A stretch of 64,000 nt of DNA from Paraliobacillus ryukyuensis (GCF_003315295.1 NZ_QNRI01000005.1:1-64000); one strand, 5' to 3'. Shown: positions 26,208 to 35,148, counted from the first letter of the stretch. Notes: generated from the sequence alone by a model not told the origin. Numbers and translations are program-made.

Positions 26208-27082
26208 GCTGGAATTTATCTGGGCCATCAAAACAGACAACGGCGCAGCTTAGCTACTTTGATTTTCTTCAAAAACCAATTGAAATTTATATTTTTGTTG
26301 ATCCACTCTGTCCCGAATGTTGGTCGTTAGAACCATTGTTAAAAAAACTAATGCTTGAATATGGTCGTTTTTTTACCATTCGATTCATTATAAGTAATCA
26401 AACATCAATGGTTGACCAAGAGAACATAAAGATCGAGCGTTTAAGGCAACAATGGGAAAAAACAGGTCATTTATCTGGTATGTGTTGTGATGGTGACTTA
26501 TGGTTAGAAAATCCAATTAACTTTCCAACTACTGTTTCTATCGCAATTAAAGCCGCTGAATTACAAGGAAAGAAAGCTGGTAAGAAATTCTTACGGAAAA
26601 TGCAAGAATATATCTTTTTAAATAAATGCGATATGTCAATTGAAGATAATTTAGTAAATTGTGCTGAAGAAGTAAAGTTAGATATTGAAGAGTTTAAAAA
26701 AGATTTACATTCCAATTCTGCTAAAAAGGCATTACAATGCGACATTAAGTTAGCGAAAGAAATGGAAGTTGACTACATGCCTTCTATCGTTTTCTTTAAT
26801 GAAGCAATTGATGATGAAGGATTAAAACTTTCAGGTATTTACCCTTATGAAGTTTACGTAAAAGTTCTTAAACAAATGTTGGATAAAGAAGTTAAACCAG
26901 CAGAGAAACCTGGTTTAGAAGAATTTTTAGCACATTTTCAATTTATTGCAACAAAAGAAGTAGCCGTTGTGTATGACTGGTCGATTGAACGTACAGTAAA
27001 AGAATTGCGCAAATTACAATTAAAACAAATTGTACAAGAAGTGCCTGTAAAACATGGATCTTTCTGGGAATATGCAAAATAA
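26204..27082 (+). CDS. spxH: Spx-degradation adaptor SpxH (YjbH, DsbA-like)
   Basis: A 292-residue thioredoxin-superfamily protein that, in Bacillus and Staphylococcus, binds Spx and delivers it to ClpXP. FVDPLCPECWSLEP near the N-terminus gives a CPEC pair at C36/C39; a helical insert and a VDYMPSIVFF cis-proline region follow. The start is GTG overlapping the yjbI stop, with AAAGGAG. Its substrate gene spx is five kilobases away on the other strand. The roxS RNA lies just downstream, as recalled for B. subtilis and S. aureus. Confidence 0.92.
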   Translation: MSWNLSGPSKQTTAQLSYFDFLQKPIEIYIFVDPLCPECWSLEPLLKKLMLEYGRFFTIRFIISNQTSMVDQENIKIERLRQQWEKTGHLSGMCCDGDLWLENPINFPTTVSIAIKAAELQGKKAGKKFLRKMQEYIFLNKCDMSIEDNLVNCAEEVKLDIEEFKKDLHSNSAKKALQCDIKLAKEMEVDYMPSIVFFNEAIDDEGLKLSGIYPYEVYVKVLKQMLDKEVKPAEKPGLEEFLAHFQFIATKEVAVVYDWSIERTVKELRKLQLKQIVQEVPVKHGSFWEYAK

Positions 27083-27129
27083 GAATGGCAGAAGTTTTGC
27101 TATAGCAAAATTTCTGCCATTCTTATTTA
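27081..27129 (+). terminator. Terminator of yjbK-yjbI-spxH
   Basis: A 20-bp stem with one mismatch starts at the spxH stop: AAGAATGGCAGAA..TTTTGC around a TATA loop, followed by TTATTT. Confidence 0.88.
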
Positions 27130-27134
27130 TAGAA

Positions 27135-27247
27135 CAAAAAAGAGTATACAAACTGTATACTCTAACTTTTTCCTAACCCTAGGAAAAAGGGGGATGGGAG
27201 AAAGTTTCAGGTCAAACAAAGGGGTTTTGTTTGTTAAACATCTCACA
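27135..27247 (-). ncRNA. roxS: RoxS/RsaE-family regulatory small RNA
   Basis: No gene is coded here, but the minus strand carries the family sequence: ACCCCTTTGTTTG (27212-27225) and CTTTCTCCCATCCCC, the C-rich regions by which RoxS/RsaE pairs with ribosome sites of TCA-cycle and redox mRNAs. A strong terminator (AGAGTATACA/TGTATACTCT then six T, 27135-27163) ends it, giving about 112 bases. It has its own promoter and Rex site. Location between spxH and a yizD-like gene agrees with known family members. A hairpin between the last C-rich region and the terminator (27168-27191) is an extra element. Confidence 0.92.
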
Positions 27248-27281
27248 ATTTAAATATACCAAGTTCTTCTATACGTTGCAA
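27231..27281 (-). promoter_or_regulatory. roxS promoter with Rex operator
   Basis: On the minus strand TTGCAA (27276-27281), 17 bases, TATATT (27253-27258), then TTGTGAGATGTTTAACAA (27231-27248), which fits the Rex palindrome TTGTGA-N6-TCACAA with one base changed in the second half. It covers the expected RNA start, so Rex would block transcription until NADH rises. Confidence 0.8.
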
Positions 27282-27377
27282 TGACTTGTCGCTTCATTTC
27301 ACAGAACTGTCAAACTTCTAATTATTACCTTCTTATCATACAAATTACTAACTGGCTTTTAACAGGAGGAGAGAACA

Positions 27378-27560
27378 TTGCGCGCATATGCACACTGGGT
27401 ATTTTTATGTTTGACTTGTATTGCATTCATTGTAAATATTTTTGGTCTAATGAATTTAATTTCTAAATACATTACCCTCCCTTTTTTGTTCATTTGTATT
27501 TACCTTACTTTATTTTCATTTACTCATCGGAATACCTTTCGAGGCAAAAAATGGAGTTGA
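27378..27560 (+). CDS. Small two-helix membrane protein (YizD-like)
   Basis: A 60-residue protein with two hydrophobic helices (about 6-24 and 30-47) and a basic end (HRNTFRGKKWS). Translation starts at TTG with a strong AGGAGGAG site. In B. subtilis the short gene yizD occupies this place between yjbH and pepF; this may be its counterpart by position. The stop codon lies inside the left arm of the following terminator. Function unknown. Confidence 0.65.
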   Translation: MRAYAHWVFLCLTCIAFIVNIFGLMNLISKYITLPFLFICIYLTLFSFTHRNTFRGKKWS

Positions 27561-27580
27561 GCATCGCTCAACTCCATTTT
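27545..27580. terminator. Bidirectional terminator between yizD-like gene and pepF
   Basis: A perfect 10-bp stem GGAGTTGAGC / GCTCAACTCC with loop ATC; T runs flank it on both strands. Confidence 0.88.
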
Positions 27581-27589
27581 CTACTCTAT

Positions 27590-29407
27590 TTATGCTTCCA
27601 TCTTGTCTAGCAAAGCTTCCATTTCATTTAGTTTCTCTTCAAATACATCTAATGCTTGTAAAATAGGTGTTTTCTCTGTCATATCAACACCGGCTTTTTT
27701 TAATACTTCAATTGGATAATCACTACTTCCAGCTTTTAAAAAGCCTAAATAACGTTCTACTGCAGGTTCTTTTTCATTCAAAATTTGTGAAGCCAATGAT
27801 AGTGCAGCAGCATATCCTGTCGCATATTGATAAACATAATAATTATAATAAAAATGTGGGATTCTGGCCCATTCTAAACCTATTTCATCATCGATATGAA
27901 TTGCATCACCAAAGTATTTTTGGTTAAGTGCATAATATTCTTTGGTTAATTTATCAGATGTCAAGGCTTCTCCGTTTTGGACTTCTTGATGAATCAAATG
28001 CTCAAATTCAGCAAACATAGTTTGACGGAATACCGTGCCACGGAAACCTTCTAAGAAATGATTTAATAAGAATAATTTCTCTTTATCATCTGTCGTTTCT
28101 TGGATCATGTATTCGTTCATCAATGCCTCATTACAAGTGGAAGCAACTTCAGCTACAAAAATGGAATAATCACCATAACGAAATGCTTGGTTTTCTCGAG
28201 TATAATAACTATGTAACGAGTGACCAAGTTCATGAGCAAGTGTAAATACATTGTTTAAGTTGTCTTGCCAATTCATTAAGATATATGGATTTGTTCCATA
28301 AGCACCTGATGAATATGCGCCACTTCGTTTTCCTTTGTTCTCTTCTACATCAATCCAACGATTGTTAAACCCTTCTTTTACCCTTGAAACATATTCTTCT
28401 CCTAATGGAGCAAGTCCTTTTAAAATATGATTTTGTGCGGATTCATAGCTATACTTCATGTTCACATCTTTAACTAAAGGTGTATATAAGTCATACATAT
28501 GTAATTCATCTAAAGCCAAGACACGTTTACGTATTGCTACATAACGATGTAATAAATCAATGCGTTCATTCACTGCTCCAACTAAATTGTCATATACTTT
28601 TTCAGGTATATTATTATTATCTAGTGCGGCTTGTCTAGCTGAATCATAGTAACGAACTTTTGCATTAAAATTATGTTTCTTGACTGCACCTGATAATGTG
28701 GAGGCAAAGGTGTTTATAAAATTACCATACGTATCGTACATTGCTTTAAAAGCATCTTTTCTTACTACTGGGTTATCAGACTCTAGAAAATTAATATATC
28801 TACCATGCGTTAACGCAACGTATTCGCCATCTTCTCCTTTCACATCAGGGAACGTTAAATCAGCATTGTTTAACATCCCAAATGTTTGGGATGCATTATC
28901 CGTCACTTCAGAAACTTCAGCTAATAAAGCTTCTTCTTTTTCTGATAAAATATGCGAACGTCTTCTTGTAATTTCAGTTAAAGCTTGACGATAGTGCATT
29001 AGTTCAGGTATCTCATTAAAAAATTGTTCTAAAGTGGACTCTTCTATTTGCAAGATTTCTGGTACGATAAAACTCATTTGACTGGCAGCTTGTGTGATCA
29101 AACTTTCCGCTTTAGCATTAACTGCTTGATAAAAACTATTGGTTGTATCTTGGTCATAACGCATATGGGCATATGTATACAACTTGCCTATTCGTTCAGA
29201 AATGGTATCTTGTAAAACGAGCAAATCATATAAATTGCTTGCTTTGTCTGCAAGCGTTCCTTGGTATTCTTGAAATTTTGTGATAGCACTCTTTAGATTA
29301 TTAAGTTCTTTTTCCCATGTCTCATCACTTGAAAAAATATCTTCCAACCGCCATGTATTCTCGACTGCTACCTCTTCTCTTGTTTGTAAACGTTGATTTT
29401 CAGCCAT
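27590..29407 (-). CDS. pepF: Oligoendopeptidase F (PepF)
   Basis: A metallopeptidase of 605 residues, the usual length of PepF (M3B). The zinc motif is HELGH in FTLAHELGHSLHSYYT, with the third ligand in FVAEVASTCNEALM downstream. It cuts short cytoplasmic peptides, and in Bacillus overexpression affects sporulation signalling peptides. The frame is open to 29497, but GGAGG before the ATG at 29407 gives the family N-terminus (ENTWRLEDIF). It lies 80 bases after coiA on the same strand. Confidence 0.95.
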   Translation of the reverse strand: MAENQRLQTREEVAVENTWRLEDIFSSDETWEKELNNLKSAITKFQEYQGTLADKASNLYDLLVLQDTISERIGKLYTYAHMRYDQDTTNSFYQAVNAKAESLITQAASQMSFIVPEILQIEESTLEQFFNEIPELMHYRQALTEITRRRSHILSEKEEALLAEVSEVTDNASQTFGMLNNADLTFPDVKGEDGEYVALTHGRYINFLESDNPVVRKDAFKAMYDTYGNFINTFASTLSGAVKKHNFNAKVRYYDSARQAALDNNNIPEKVYDNLVGAVNERIDLLHRYVAIRKRVLALDELHMYDLYTPLVKDVNMKYSYESAQNHILKGLAPLGEEYVSRVKEGFNNRWIDVEENKGKRSGAYSSGAYGTNPYILMNWQDNLNNVFTLAHELGHSLHSYYTRENQAFRYGDYSIFVAEVASTCNEALMNEYMIQETTDDKEKLFLLNHFLEGFRGTVFRQTMFAEFEHLIHQEVQNGEALTSDKLTKEYYALNQKYFGDAIHIDDEIGLEWARIPHFYYNYYVYQYATGYAAALSLASQILNEKEPAVERYLGFLKAGSSDYPIEVLKKAGVDMTEKTPILQALDVFEEKLNEMEALLDKMEA

Positions 29408-29486
29408 GTTACAAAAAACCTCCATTTCTTCTTTAGCAATTTCGTTTTTCATACTATTACTATATCTTACTATTATAACGTAATTT

Positions 29487-30668
29487 CTAGAATTCATGTT
29501 TCATTTTGCTTATTTTTCCTAATTTACTTAAAATAATTTTATCTGCTGCTAGTGCTTGCTCTATCGTTGCATGTGGTTGGAAATCAGTATTCCAATGATA
29601 CAAATTTGAGGTGGTTCGTTTTACAATATCTAGGTAAAAGAGTTGATTGAGATATTCAAGAACAGGAGAATGTGTTGGAGAAATAAGGGGAAATTGGTTA
29701 GCGTTCTGTTCGTAACGTATTAAGAATTGAGAACATTCCCTTACAGTAAAAGTTTTCTGCTTCATTAATAAATCAATACAAAGCCTACTTTGCCAATTCC
29801 AAGATGGAATAGTCATTTTCCATTGACTTATTGTTGGTAAGTGAATATAAGAGGGTAGCTGACTAGGGACCAAACGATGTAAATACAACCATTGTAGCCA
29901 ATGACGTTCATCACTATTGGGGTGTTGATTTAATCGTAAACGCCACCGCTTCTTTTCTTGGATCCAAAAAGTATATATTGGTTGACTAACGTGTTGAAGT
30001 CTAAATATATTAGTAAAACGGATATTAGAAAGTGGATGAAACCTAATACTACCAGTGGCATATGTTAAATTTGTAAAATAAATATTATGGATAATTGCAA
30101 GTTGTTTGGTGTGGGGGCAGTAGTAAAACATAGCGGTAGGTAAGTGGTTACTTAGCTGATGGATAAAATAGTGATCGACGGAGGTAAGACGAAGTTTTTC
30201 ATTTTGCTTTCGCTTTAAGCGATTCCCGCCTAAAATCCAAATAGGAACGATGCCTAGATGCTGATAACCCCTAGTCCTTGTTAAAATTTCTTTTGCACCT
30301 ATTTGGGCGCATTGGTATTCAATCGCAATTTTTTTATTGGTTGATGTTATAAATAGATCAGGACGTTGTTTTATAGCGGGTAAGTACTTTTCTAATTCCA
30401 CATGATAACCTTGGTTGAAAAACCAGTGAAAAAGATCCAATTTTCCTTGTTCATGGTAACTTCCTTCTCCCTTGGCAAATGCACAGCTGCTACTTGCTTG
30501 ATGAGCAAAATGAGGAACTCTCTTTTCACCACTTTTGATGATGACTTTTTCATGACAAGAAGGACAATAAAATGTTATGTTCTTTTTTAACTTTAACAGC
30601 TTTATTTGATTCTTTGTTAATGAAGCTAATACATAACTCTCTCCTTCACTAGATAGAGCCTTTAACAT
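29487..30668 (-). CDS. coiA: Competence protein CoiA
   Basis: A 393-residue protein with the CoiA nuclease-like core: a zinc-ribbon-like start (FYCPSCHEKVIIKSGEKRVPHFAH), then HEQGKLDLFHWF and the PD-(D/E)XK-type RPDLFI..IAIEYQ pair. CoiA is needed for recombination during transformation. Length is normal and no break is seen, so natural competence may be functional. Start ATG with GGGAGG. It lies downstream of mecA and upstream of pepF as in B. subtilis. Confidence 0.92.
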   Translation of the reverse strand: MLKALSSEGESYVLASLTKNQIKLLKLKKNITFYCPSCHEKVIIKSGEKRVPHFAHQASSSCAFAKGEGSYHEQGKLDLFHWFFNQGYHVELEKYLPAIKQRPDLFITSTNKKIAIEYQCAQIGAKEILTRTRGYQHLGIVPIWILGGNRLKRKQNEKLRLTSVDHYFIHQLSNHLPTAMFYYCPHTKQLAIIHNIYFTNLTYATGSIRFHPLSNIRFTNIFRLQHVSQPIYTFWIQEKKRWRLRLNQHPNSDERHWLQWLYLHRLVPSQLPSYIHLPTISQWKMTIPSWNWQSRLCIDLLMKQKTFTVRECSQFLIRYEQNANQFPLISPTHSPVLEYLNQLFYLDIVKRTTSNLYHWNTDFQPHATIEQALAADKIILSKLGKISKMKHEF

Positions 30669-30741
30669 AAAAATAAACGCCTCCCTTAATCTTTTTCCCT
30701 ATATCTATTCTCTATTCGACATTACCAGTAATATTCCTTCT

Positions 30742-30778
30742 AAAAAAAAAAAGAGTTGTCTATAATTGACAACTCTTG
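30742..30778 (-). terminator. Terminator of mecA
   Basis: A stem AAGAGTTGTC / GACAACTCTT followed by about ten T on the minus strand. Confidence 0.92.
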
Positions 30779-30832
30779 GACCCTCTTTATACTTATTTTA
30801 TTTAACTGCGCTTTTGATCCATTGATACCAAG

Positions 30833-31522
30833 TTAGCTATTAGGAAAGTATTTTCTAACCTGTGCCAGTACATCCTCAGCAAAGATCACTTTACCATATT
30901 CATCTAATAAATGCATTGTGATATTCGTATCTAGACCGTATTCTTGCAATTGGCTAACAATATCATCTTGTTGATCTTCATCTAAATATACATCATCAAA
31001 TTGGACTAATAAGACGTACTTACCTTGATAATAATATAAGGTATCTTGTGCACCTTCCATATTAAAATTGCGATGGCTTAATTGTATGATATCTTCAAAA
31101 TCATTAAATCGAATAATAGAAATTAAATTCTCGTCTATAGATGAATAGTACTCATCTTCTTGATCGTCAGACGAATCATCACCAAATTTTTCATCAAGCA
31201 ATGACTCTATTTTCTCATCCATTGGTACATCTAAATTACCTGCTTCTGTAGGTAACTCCAAGTTTTGCCCATCTTTAGAAAGTTTAGCCTTCGTAACTAC
31301 AATTTCTAAACCTTTATCTAATGCTTGTACTTGAATCCATAATGGCCCATCTATATTAAATTCATCTTCATTATAATTCACTTCATCCATTACTTGCCAA
31401 AATAGTTGTTCGCTTTTCTCACGGTTATACCATATCTCTTCTCGATCAAATCCTCTATTTTCGATATCCATATAAGAAATATAAAACTTCACCGTATTCT
31501 CATTAATTCTTTCAATTTCCAT
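30833..31522 (-). CDS. mecA: ClpC adaptor protein MecA
   Basis: A 229-residue adaptor. The N-terminal domain (MEIERINENTVKFYISYMDI, 1-80) binds substrates such as ComK; an acidic linker (about 105-140) leads to the C-terminal domain that binds ClpC (LISIIRFNDFEDIIQLSH to the end). MecA delivers ComK to ClpCP and so holds back competence. Start ATG with GGGAGAGG; own terminator. It neighbours spx and coiA as in B. subtilis. Confidence 0.94.
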   Translation of the reverse strand: MEIERINENTVKFYISYMDIENRGFDREEIWYNREKSEQLFWQVMDEVNYNEDEFNIDGPLWIQVQALDKGLEIVVTKAKLSKDGQNLELPTEAGNLDVPMDEKIESLLDEKFGDDSSDDQEDEYYSSIDENLISIIRFNDFEDIIQLSHRNFNMEGAQDTLYYYQGKYVLLVQFDDVYLDEDQQDDIVSQLQEYGLDTNITMHLLDEYGKVIFAEDVLAQVRKYFPNS

Positions 31523-31760
31523 TTTTCATTACCTCTCCCTTCTAAAATATATTAGGTGGAAGGGATAACTTCACCTATTATACCTTACCCAATTTTTACG
31601 CGATTTAATCATCTAACAGTTATAAAGAAACTTTACTCTATTTTATGATAAATTGTTGTAAAATGAAAATAGATATGCCTAAAAATTTTAATTTTTTTAT
31701 CAAAAAGTCATATAAAATTTAAATTATGATGACACGGTGCTTGAAATATAGATTATCACA

Positions 31761-31795
31761 GAAAAACGCAGACCACCTAGGCGGTTCTGCGTTTA
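31761..31795 (-). terminator. Terminator of spx
   Basis: The arms AAACGCAGA and TCTGCGTTT enclose a GC-rich upper stem; TTTTTC follows on the minus strand, directly after the spx stop. Confidence 0.88.
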
Positions 31796-31797
31796 TA

Positions 31798-32193
31798 TTA
31801 ATTAACCATACGTTGCGCTTCTCGTAAATGGAATGTACGAACTTTCCGTGGTAAAAATCTTCTAATTTCGTCTTCATTATAGCCAACTTGAAGTCGTTTT
31901 TCGTCAATAATAATTGGACGTCGAAGAATACCAGGATTATTTTGGATTACGTCGAATAAATCTTTCATCGGCATTTGATCAAAATCGACATTTAGTTTTT
32001 GGAATGCTTTTGACCTTGTTGAAATGATCTCATCAGTACCGTCTTCTGTCATTCTGAAAATTTCTTTAATCTCATCCAAAGTCAGTGTATCGGAGAAGAT
32101 ATTTCTTTCAACAAACGGAATATCATGTTCTTCTAACCATGCTTTCGCTTTCCGACAAGATGTACAGCTTGGTGAGGTATAAAGTGTTACCAT
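31798..32193 (-). CDS. spx: Redox-responsive regulator Spx
   Basis: A 131-residue ArsC-family protein identical in length to B. subtilis Spx. The redox switch C10-T-S-C13 is intact, as is the RRPII segment with the Arg that supports RNA polymerase contact, and the C-terminal ClpXP recognition region. Spx binds the alpha subunit of RNA polymerase under disulfide stress. Start ATG with GAGGAG. Unlike B. subtilis, where yjbC is directly upstream in one operon, here about 800 bases separate the genes. Confidence 0.96.
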   Translation of the reverse strand: MVTLYTSPSCTSCRKAKAWLEEHDIPFVERNIFSDTLTLDEIKEIFRMTEDGTDEIISTRSKAFQKLNVDFDQMPMKDLFDVIQNNPGILRRPIIIDEKRLQVGYNEDEIRRFLPRKVRTFHLREAQRMVN

Positions 32194-32298
32194 GTTACTT
32201 CACTCCTCAAAATGTTATATTTTTTTTAATTTAAAAATTATTAAATTAAAATTACTTTAAATAGATATCTTACTTATAAGTATACTACAGCTGTCAAT
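32194..32298 (-). promoter_or_regulatory. spx upstream region with 12-bp palindrome
   Basis: On the minus strand TTGACA (32292-32297) is followed by a perfect palindrome TACTTATAAGTA (32271-32282). No good TATAAT lies 16-18 bases from TTGACA, so the promoter assignment is uncertain. In B. subtilis spx is repressed by PerR and YodB at its promoter; this palindrome may be an equivalent operator. Confidence 0.4.
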
Positions 32299-32636
32299 GT
32301 TACGATATACCTTCATACTATTTTACTTAGAAATTACTTATTTAATGCTAAAAAATATACGGTTATAAATATTATTCCACGTGCACAGCAACGTTAAACC
32401 ATTTTTTAAAAATAATTTAACTTTATTATATATGATGTAGATATAATAAGCTAGTATTTTATCTCGAGTTAGAGGCTTTTCACTTCTTCATTACTAATTG
32501 AAAATAATGACGTGAGATCTGCTTGAATATGAATCAAAATCAGCTTCAAATCCGGTTCTCTGTCAAATTTCACTCCACCATCTCTTTTATTACACTTACA
32601 TTAGTAATCATACTTGCACCTGAACCGCTGGGGAAA

Positions 32637-32828
32637 TATACTCGCTTTCCTCGGGCACACAGGACGTGGGTCAGTTAGACGTTGTCACAGGACGTGACGG
32701 TTTTCGTCTAACTTCTAGCCGCTTTACAAAGTGGATCTTCGGCTCGTGGGACTGCGATTACTCGTCCCATCGAAAACATTTGCTGTTCTCGCAGGAGTCT
32801 CGTATATTACCTCTGCTTTAGGGGAACA
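32637..32828. repeat. Palindromic intergenic repeat element (~190 bp)
   Basis: The ends form an imperfect inverted repeat: AATATACTCGCTTTCCTCGGG on the left against the complement of the right end, which begins AATATACGAGACTCCTGCGAG. Inside is a second nested hairpin, AGTTAGACG...CGTCTAACT enclosing GTCAC...GTGAC (32667-32709), and an AGCCG...CGGCT stem. No coding frame is seen. It resembles GC-richer palindromic repeats I recall from intergenic regions of halophilic Bacillaceae. The rest of 32299-32992 shows only AT-rich sequence and the yjbC terminator. Confidence 0.65.
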
Positions 32829-32946
32829 AAAGAGAGGGGATTGACTGTGTTTTTTTTGCTTCGATGGAACCTTTGATAAATCAAGGGATAACACCACATT
32901 TAGTATAGAGCCTCAAATCCTCCATATTTATCTAGTATAGTAATAT

Positions 32947-32986
32947 AAAAAAGGAAACCATTGTTAAACATCTTCATGGTTTCCTT
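32947..32986 (-). terminator. Terminator of yjbC
   Basis: The arms GGAAACCAT / ATGGTTTCC are followed by six T on the minus strand, just after the yjbC stop. Confidence 0.88.
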
Positions 32987-32992
32987 CTGTAT

Positions 32993-33580
32993 TTAAACTT
33001 TTTCTGTTAATATGTTAAAAATATCAGCTGATTCTCTGTTATTATCATACGTTAAAACTTCATCTGCAGGTTGGTATGCTTTACCGTATATTTCTTTATC
33101 CTTATACGTATGAATGTCTTCATACATTTTGCGCATTTGCGTAAATATTGTTTCTTCATCGTCATTGTTGGGGGTCCAATATAAAATTTCCATTTGGTTT
33201 TCTTCATTTGTGGCAAGAGAACGCCGGTTATAACCTATTGATTGAGCGTGCGTAAAACCTTCTCTTTTATAAAAACGCAAACGCTTTTCTGAATCGGTAT
33301 CATCATAATCAACAGGTTCAACTTCTAGAATTATTGGCTTCCCTTTTTCTTTTAGTTTTTTTATTAGTTGGCGACCGAGTCCTTGACCTCTTGAACGAGA
33401 GGAGACATATACGTAATCAATAAACAAAAATGTATCGAATTCAGCGTACATTAAAACATGATCTGGACCTTCATCTTTATAATATACGTCTCCTTTTTCT
33501 TTTAAAAGCATTTCCATATGTTCTTTTGATTTCATTTCTTCAATTGGAAAATACTCATTTAGTTTTTTATACCAGTTCAT
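32993..33580 (-). CDS. yjbC: GNAT-family acetyltransferase (YjbC-like)
   Basis: An acetyltransferase of about 195 residues. The acetyl-CoA loop is VYVSSRSRGQGLGRQLIKKL (approx. 56-75), followed by LRFYKREGF. B. subtilis YjbC is a general-stress acetyltransferase encoded immediately before spx; here it is the next gene upstream of spx but separated by a repeat element and a terminator. The frame is open to 33622; AAGGGAG supports the ATG at 33580. Confidence 0.82.
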   Translation of the reverse strand: MNWYKKLNEYFPIEEMKSKEHMEMLLKEKGDVYYKDEGPDHVLMYAEFDTFLFIDYVYVSSRSRGQGLGRQLIKKLKEKGKPIILEVEPVDYDDTDSEKRLRFYKREGFTHAQSIGYNRRSLATNEENQMEILYWTPNNDDEETIFTQMRKMYEDIHTYKDKEIYGKAYQPADEVLTYDNNRESADIFNILTEKV

Positions 33581-33728
33581 CGATCTACTCCCTTTTCGTT
33601 TATTTTCTCTTATATCTGCCATTATTAAGTATAACGAACTCTTAATTATTTGTTAACCGCGCTTAATCAGCTTATAGAATGGTATATACTTATATTTGTT
33701 CGTATAGCTTATTTTATACATGTATAAT

Positions 33729-33766
33729 TAAAAAAGCTCCCTTTTCATTAGTAAAAGGGAGCCTTT
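33729..33766 (-). terminator. Terminator of the DUF4015 gene
   Basis: A stem GGCTCCCTTTT / AAAAGGGAGC followed by a T run on the minus strand. Confidence 0.88.
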
Positions 33767-33770
33767 ACAC

Positions 33771-34985
33771 TTAATTTAATGGGGTATAATCTACCCCTTC
33801 AGTATATGAATTGCCAGCATTCCACAATAGAAACTCATTGATGCCGTTCTCATTTAAGGCTCGAATCTGCGCTTCAACTTCCTTCACACCATACTGCTTC
33901 GTCGCACCACTGTAGAGCCAAGGAGCTTCAAAATCTTGGATCCAAGGACGCGAACGTGGAGGAGTATCCAATTTGGACAATACTTGATTTTCTAGTTTGC
34001 TGTACTCATCCACCAATTTATATGGTTCTTTATCCGGAAAATCAATGCCAAAATATGGCGTCCAATGACTTGGATATATCATTGAAGAGATAACGTCTAC
34101 ATTGCTAGAGATTTTCGAAAAATTCTGCCCTATACCAGGTGTTTCCTCTACTGTCGCAGCATAACCAAATATGTCCACTGACACATCAACACCAAAGTCT
34201 TTTAATTCACCTTTAGCATAACTTACAAAATCTGTGACAGCTTGCACACGTTTTTTCACATTATTTAGATCTGAATCTTTATAGTCACCTAGTGTGTACT
34301 CTAATTCATCATCTCTTTTTTCAAAACCTTCTGGGAAGCGGACATAATCAAATTGAATTTCTTGAAATCCAAGTTTAACAGCCATTTTTGCAATAGCTAA
34401 GTTATATTCCCAAACCTCTTTTTTAAATGGACTGACAAATGAGTCTTCCTTTCCATTTGACCATACTTTACCATTTTCTTTAAACGATAATTCAGGCCGT
34501 TTATTTGCAAGTACGGAGTCTTTAAATACTACAATCCTTGCAATAGGATAGATACCTTTTTCCTCTAATTTCTTTAACATTTTCTTTGGGTCTTTAATAT
34601 AATTTTGTGCTATATCATAGTAAGGTGAGTCTTTATCAGGCTTATATGTTAGATTCCCATGGTCATCTTTAATATCAATAACCATTGTATTTAGTTCACT
34701 ATTATCAATCAAGTTAATGAGTTTTTCAAAGCGACTTCCGCCAGCAGAATGGCCTGTTACATAAACACCTCTTACAGCATCTGGATATGTAAATTCTAAA
34801 CCTGAATCAAACATAAAACGAGCAAAACTCTGTGAAGTGTTATAGGTCGTTAATTGCATTTGCTTTTTGCTATGTGTTTTCCCCTGTAGTTTTTGGTTCT
34901 CCTCTGCATTTGTCACCATTGTTGGGATAAGTAGCAATAAAACTATGGTGAATAGCAGGAAACTTTTTAGATGCTTACTAGTCAT
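33771..34985 (-). CDS. Secreted putative glycoside hydrolase (DUF4015)
   Basis: A 404-residue exported protein. A signal peptide (about 1-27, ending TNA-EE) precedes a TIM-barrel-like DUF4015 domain starting AVRGVYVTGHSAGG. Conserved acidic strands are TMVIDIKDDHGNLTY, IQFDYVRFPEG and VSVDIFGY, and the end has RPWIQDFEAPW and INEFLLWNAGN. The family is classed with glycoside hydrolases by fold; the polysaccharide substrate is unknown. It is monocistronic, close to the opp operon. Confidence 0.85.
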   Translation of the reverse strand: MTSKHLKSFLLFTIVLLLLIPTMVTNAEENQKLQGKTHSKKQMQLTTYNTSQSFARFMFDSGLEFTYPDAVRGVYVTGHSAGGSRFEKLINLIDNSELNTMVIDIKDDHGNLTYKPDKDSPYYDIAQNYIKDPKKMLKKLEEKGIYPIARIVVFKDSVLANKRPELSFKENGKVWSNGKEDSFVSPFKKEVWEYNLAIAKMAVKLGFQEIQFDYVRFPEGFEKRDDELEYTLGDYKDSDLNNVKKRVQAVTDFVSYAKGELKDFGVDVSVDIFGYAATVEETPGIGQNFSKISSNVDVISSMIYPSHWTPYFGIDFPDKEPYKLVDEYSKLENQVLSKLDTPPRSRPWIQDFEAPWLYSGATKQYGVKEVEAQIRALNENGINEFLLWNAGNSYTEGVDYTPLN

Positions 34986-35103
34986 TTTTTGAAACTCCCT
35001 TAAAGTTAATTTTTGCAGTGTCCTTTTATTATATAAGAGTTATCGACAAATTCATACATTCTCTCCTCACTTTTTGTTGAGTGTACCAAAAATTTAGATG
35101 AAG

Positions 35104-35142
35104 AAAAAGCTTTATGCATCTAAAAGATACATAAAGCTTTTC
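35104..35142 (-). terminator. Terminator of the opp operon
   Basis: The arms AAAAGCTTTATG and CATAAAGCTTTT lie just after the oppF stop, followed by TTCTTC on the minus strand. Confidence 0.85.
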
Positions 35143-35148
35143 TATCAC

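Noticed and set aside
32637-32828. Remnant of an insertion sequence
   Set aside because: No transposase fragment, target-site duplication or coding frame is visible; a palindromic repeat fits better.
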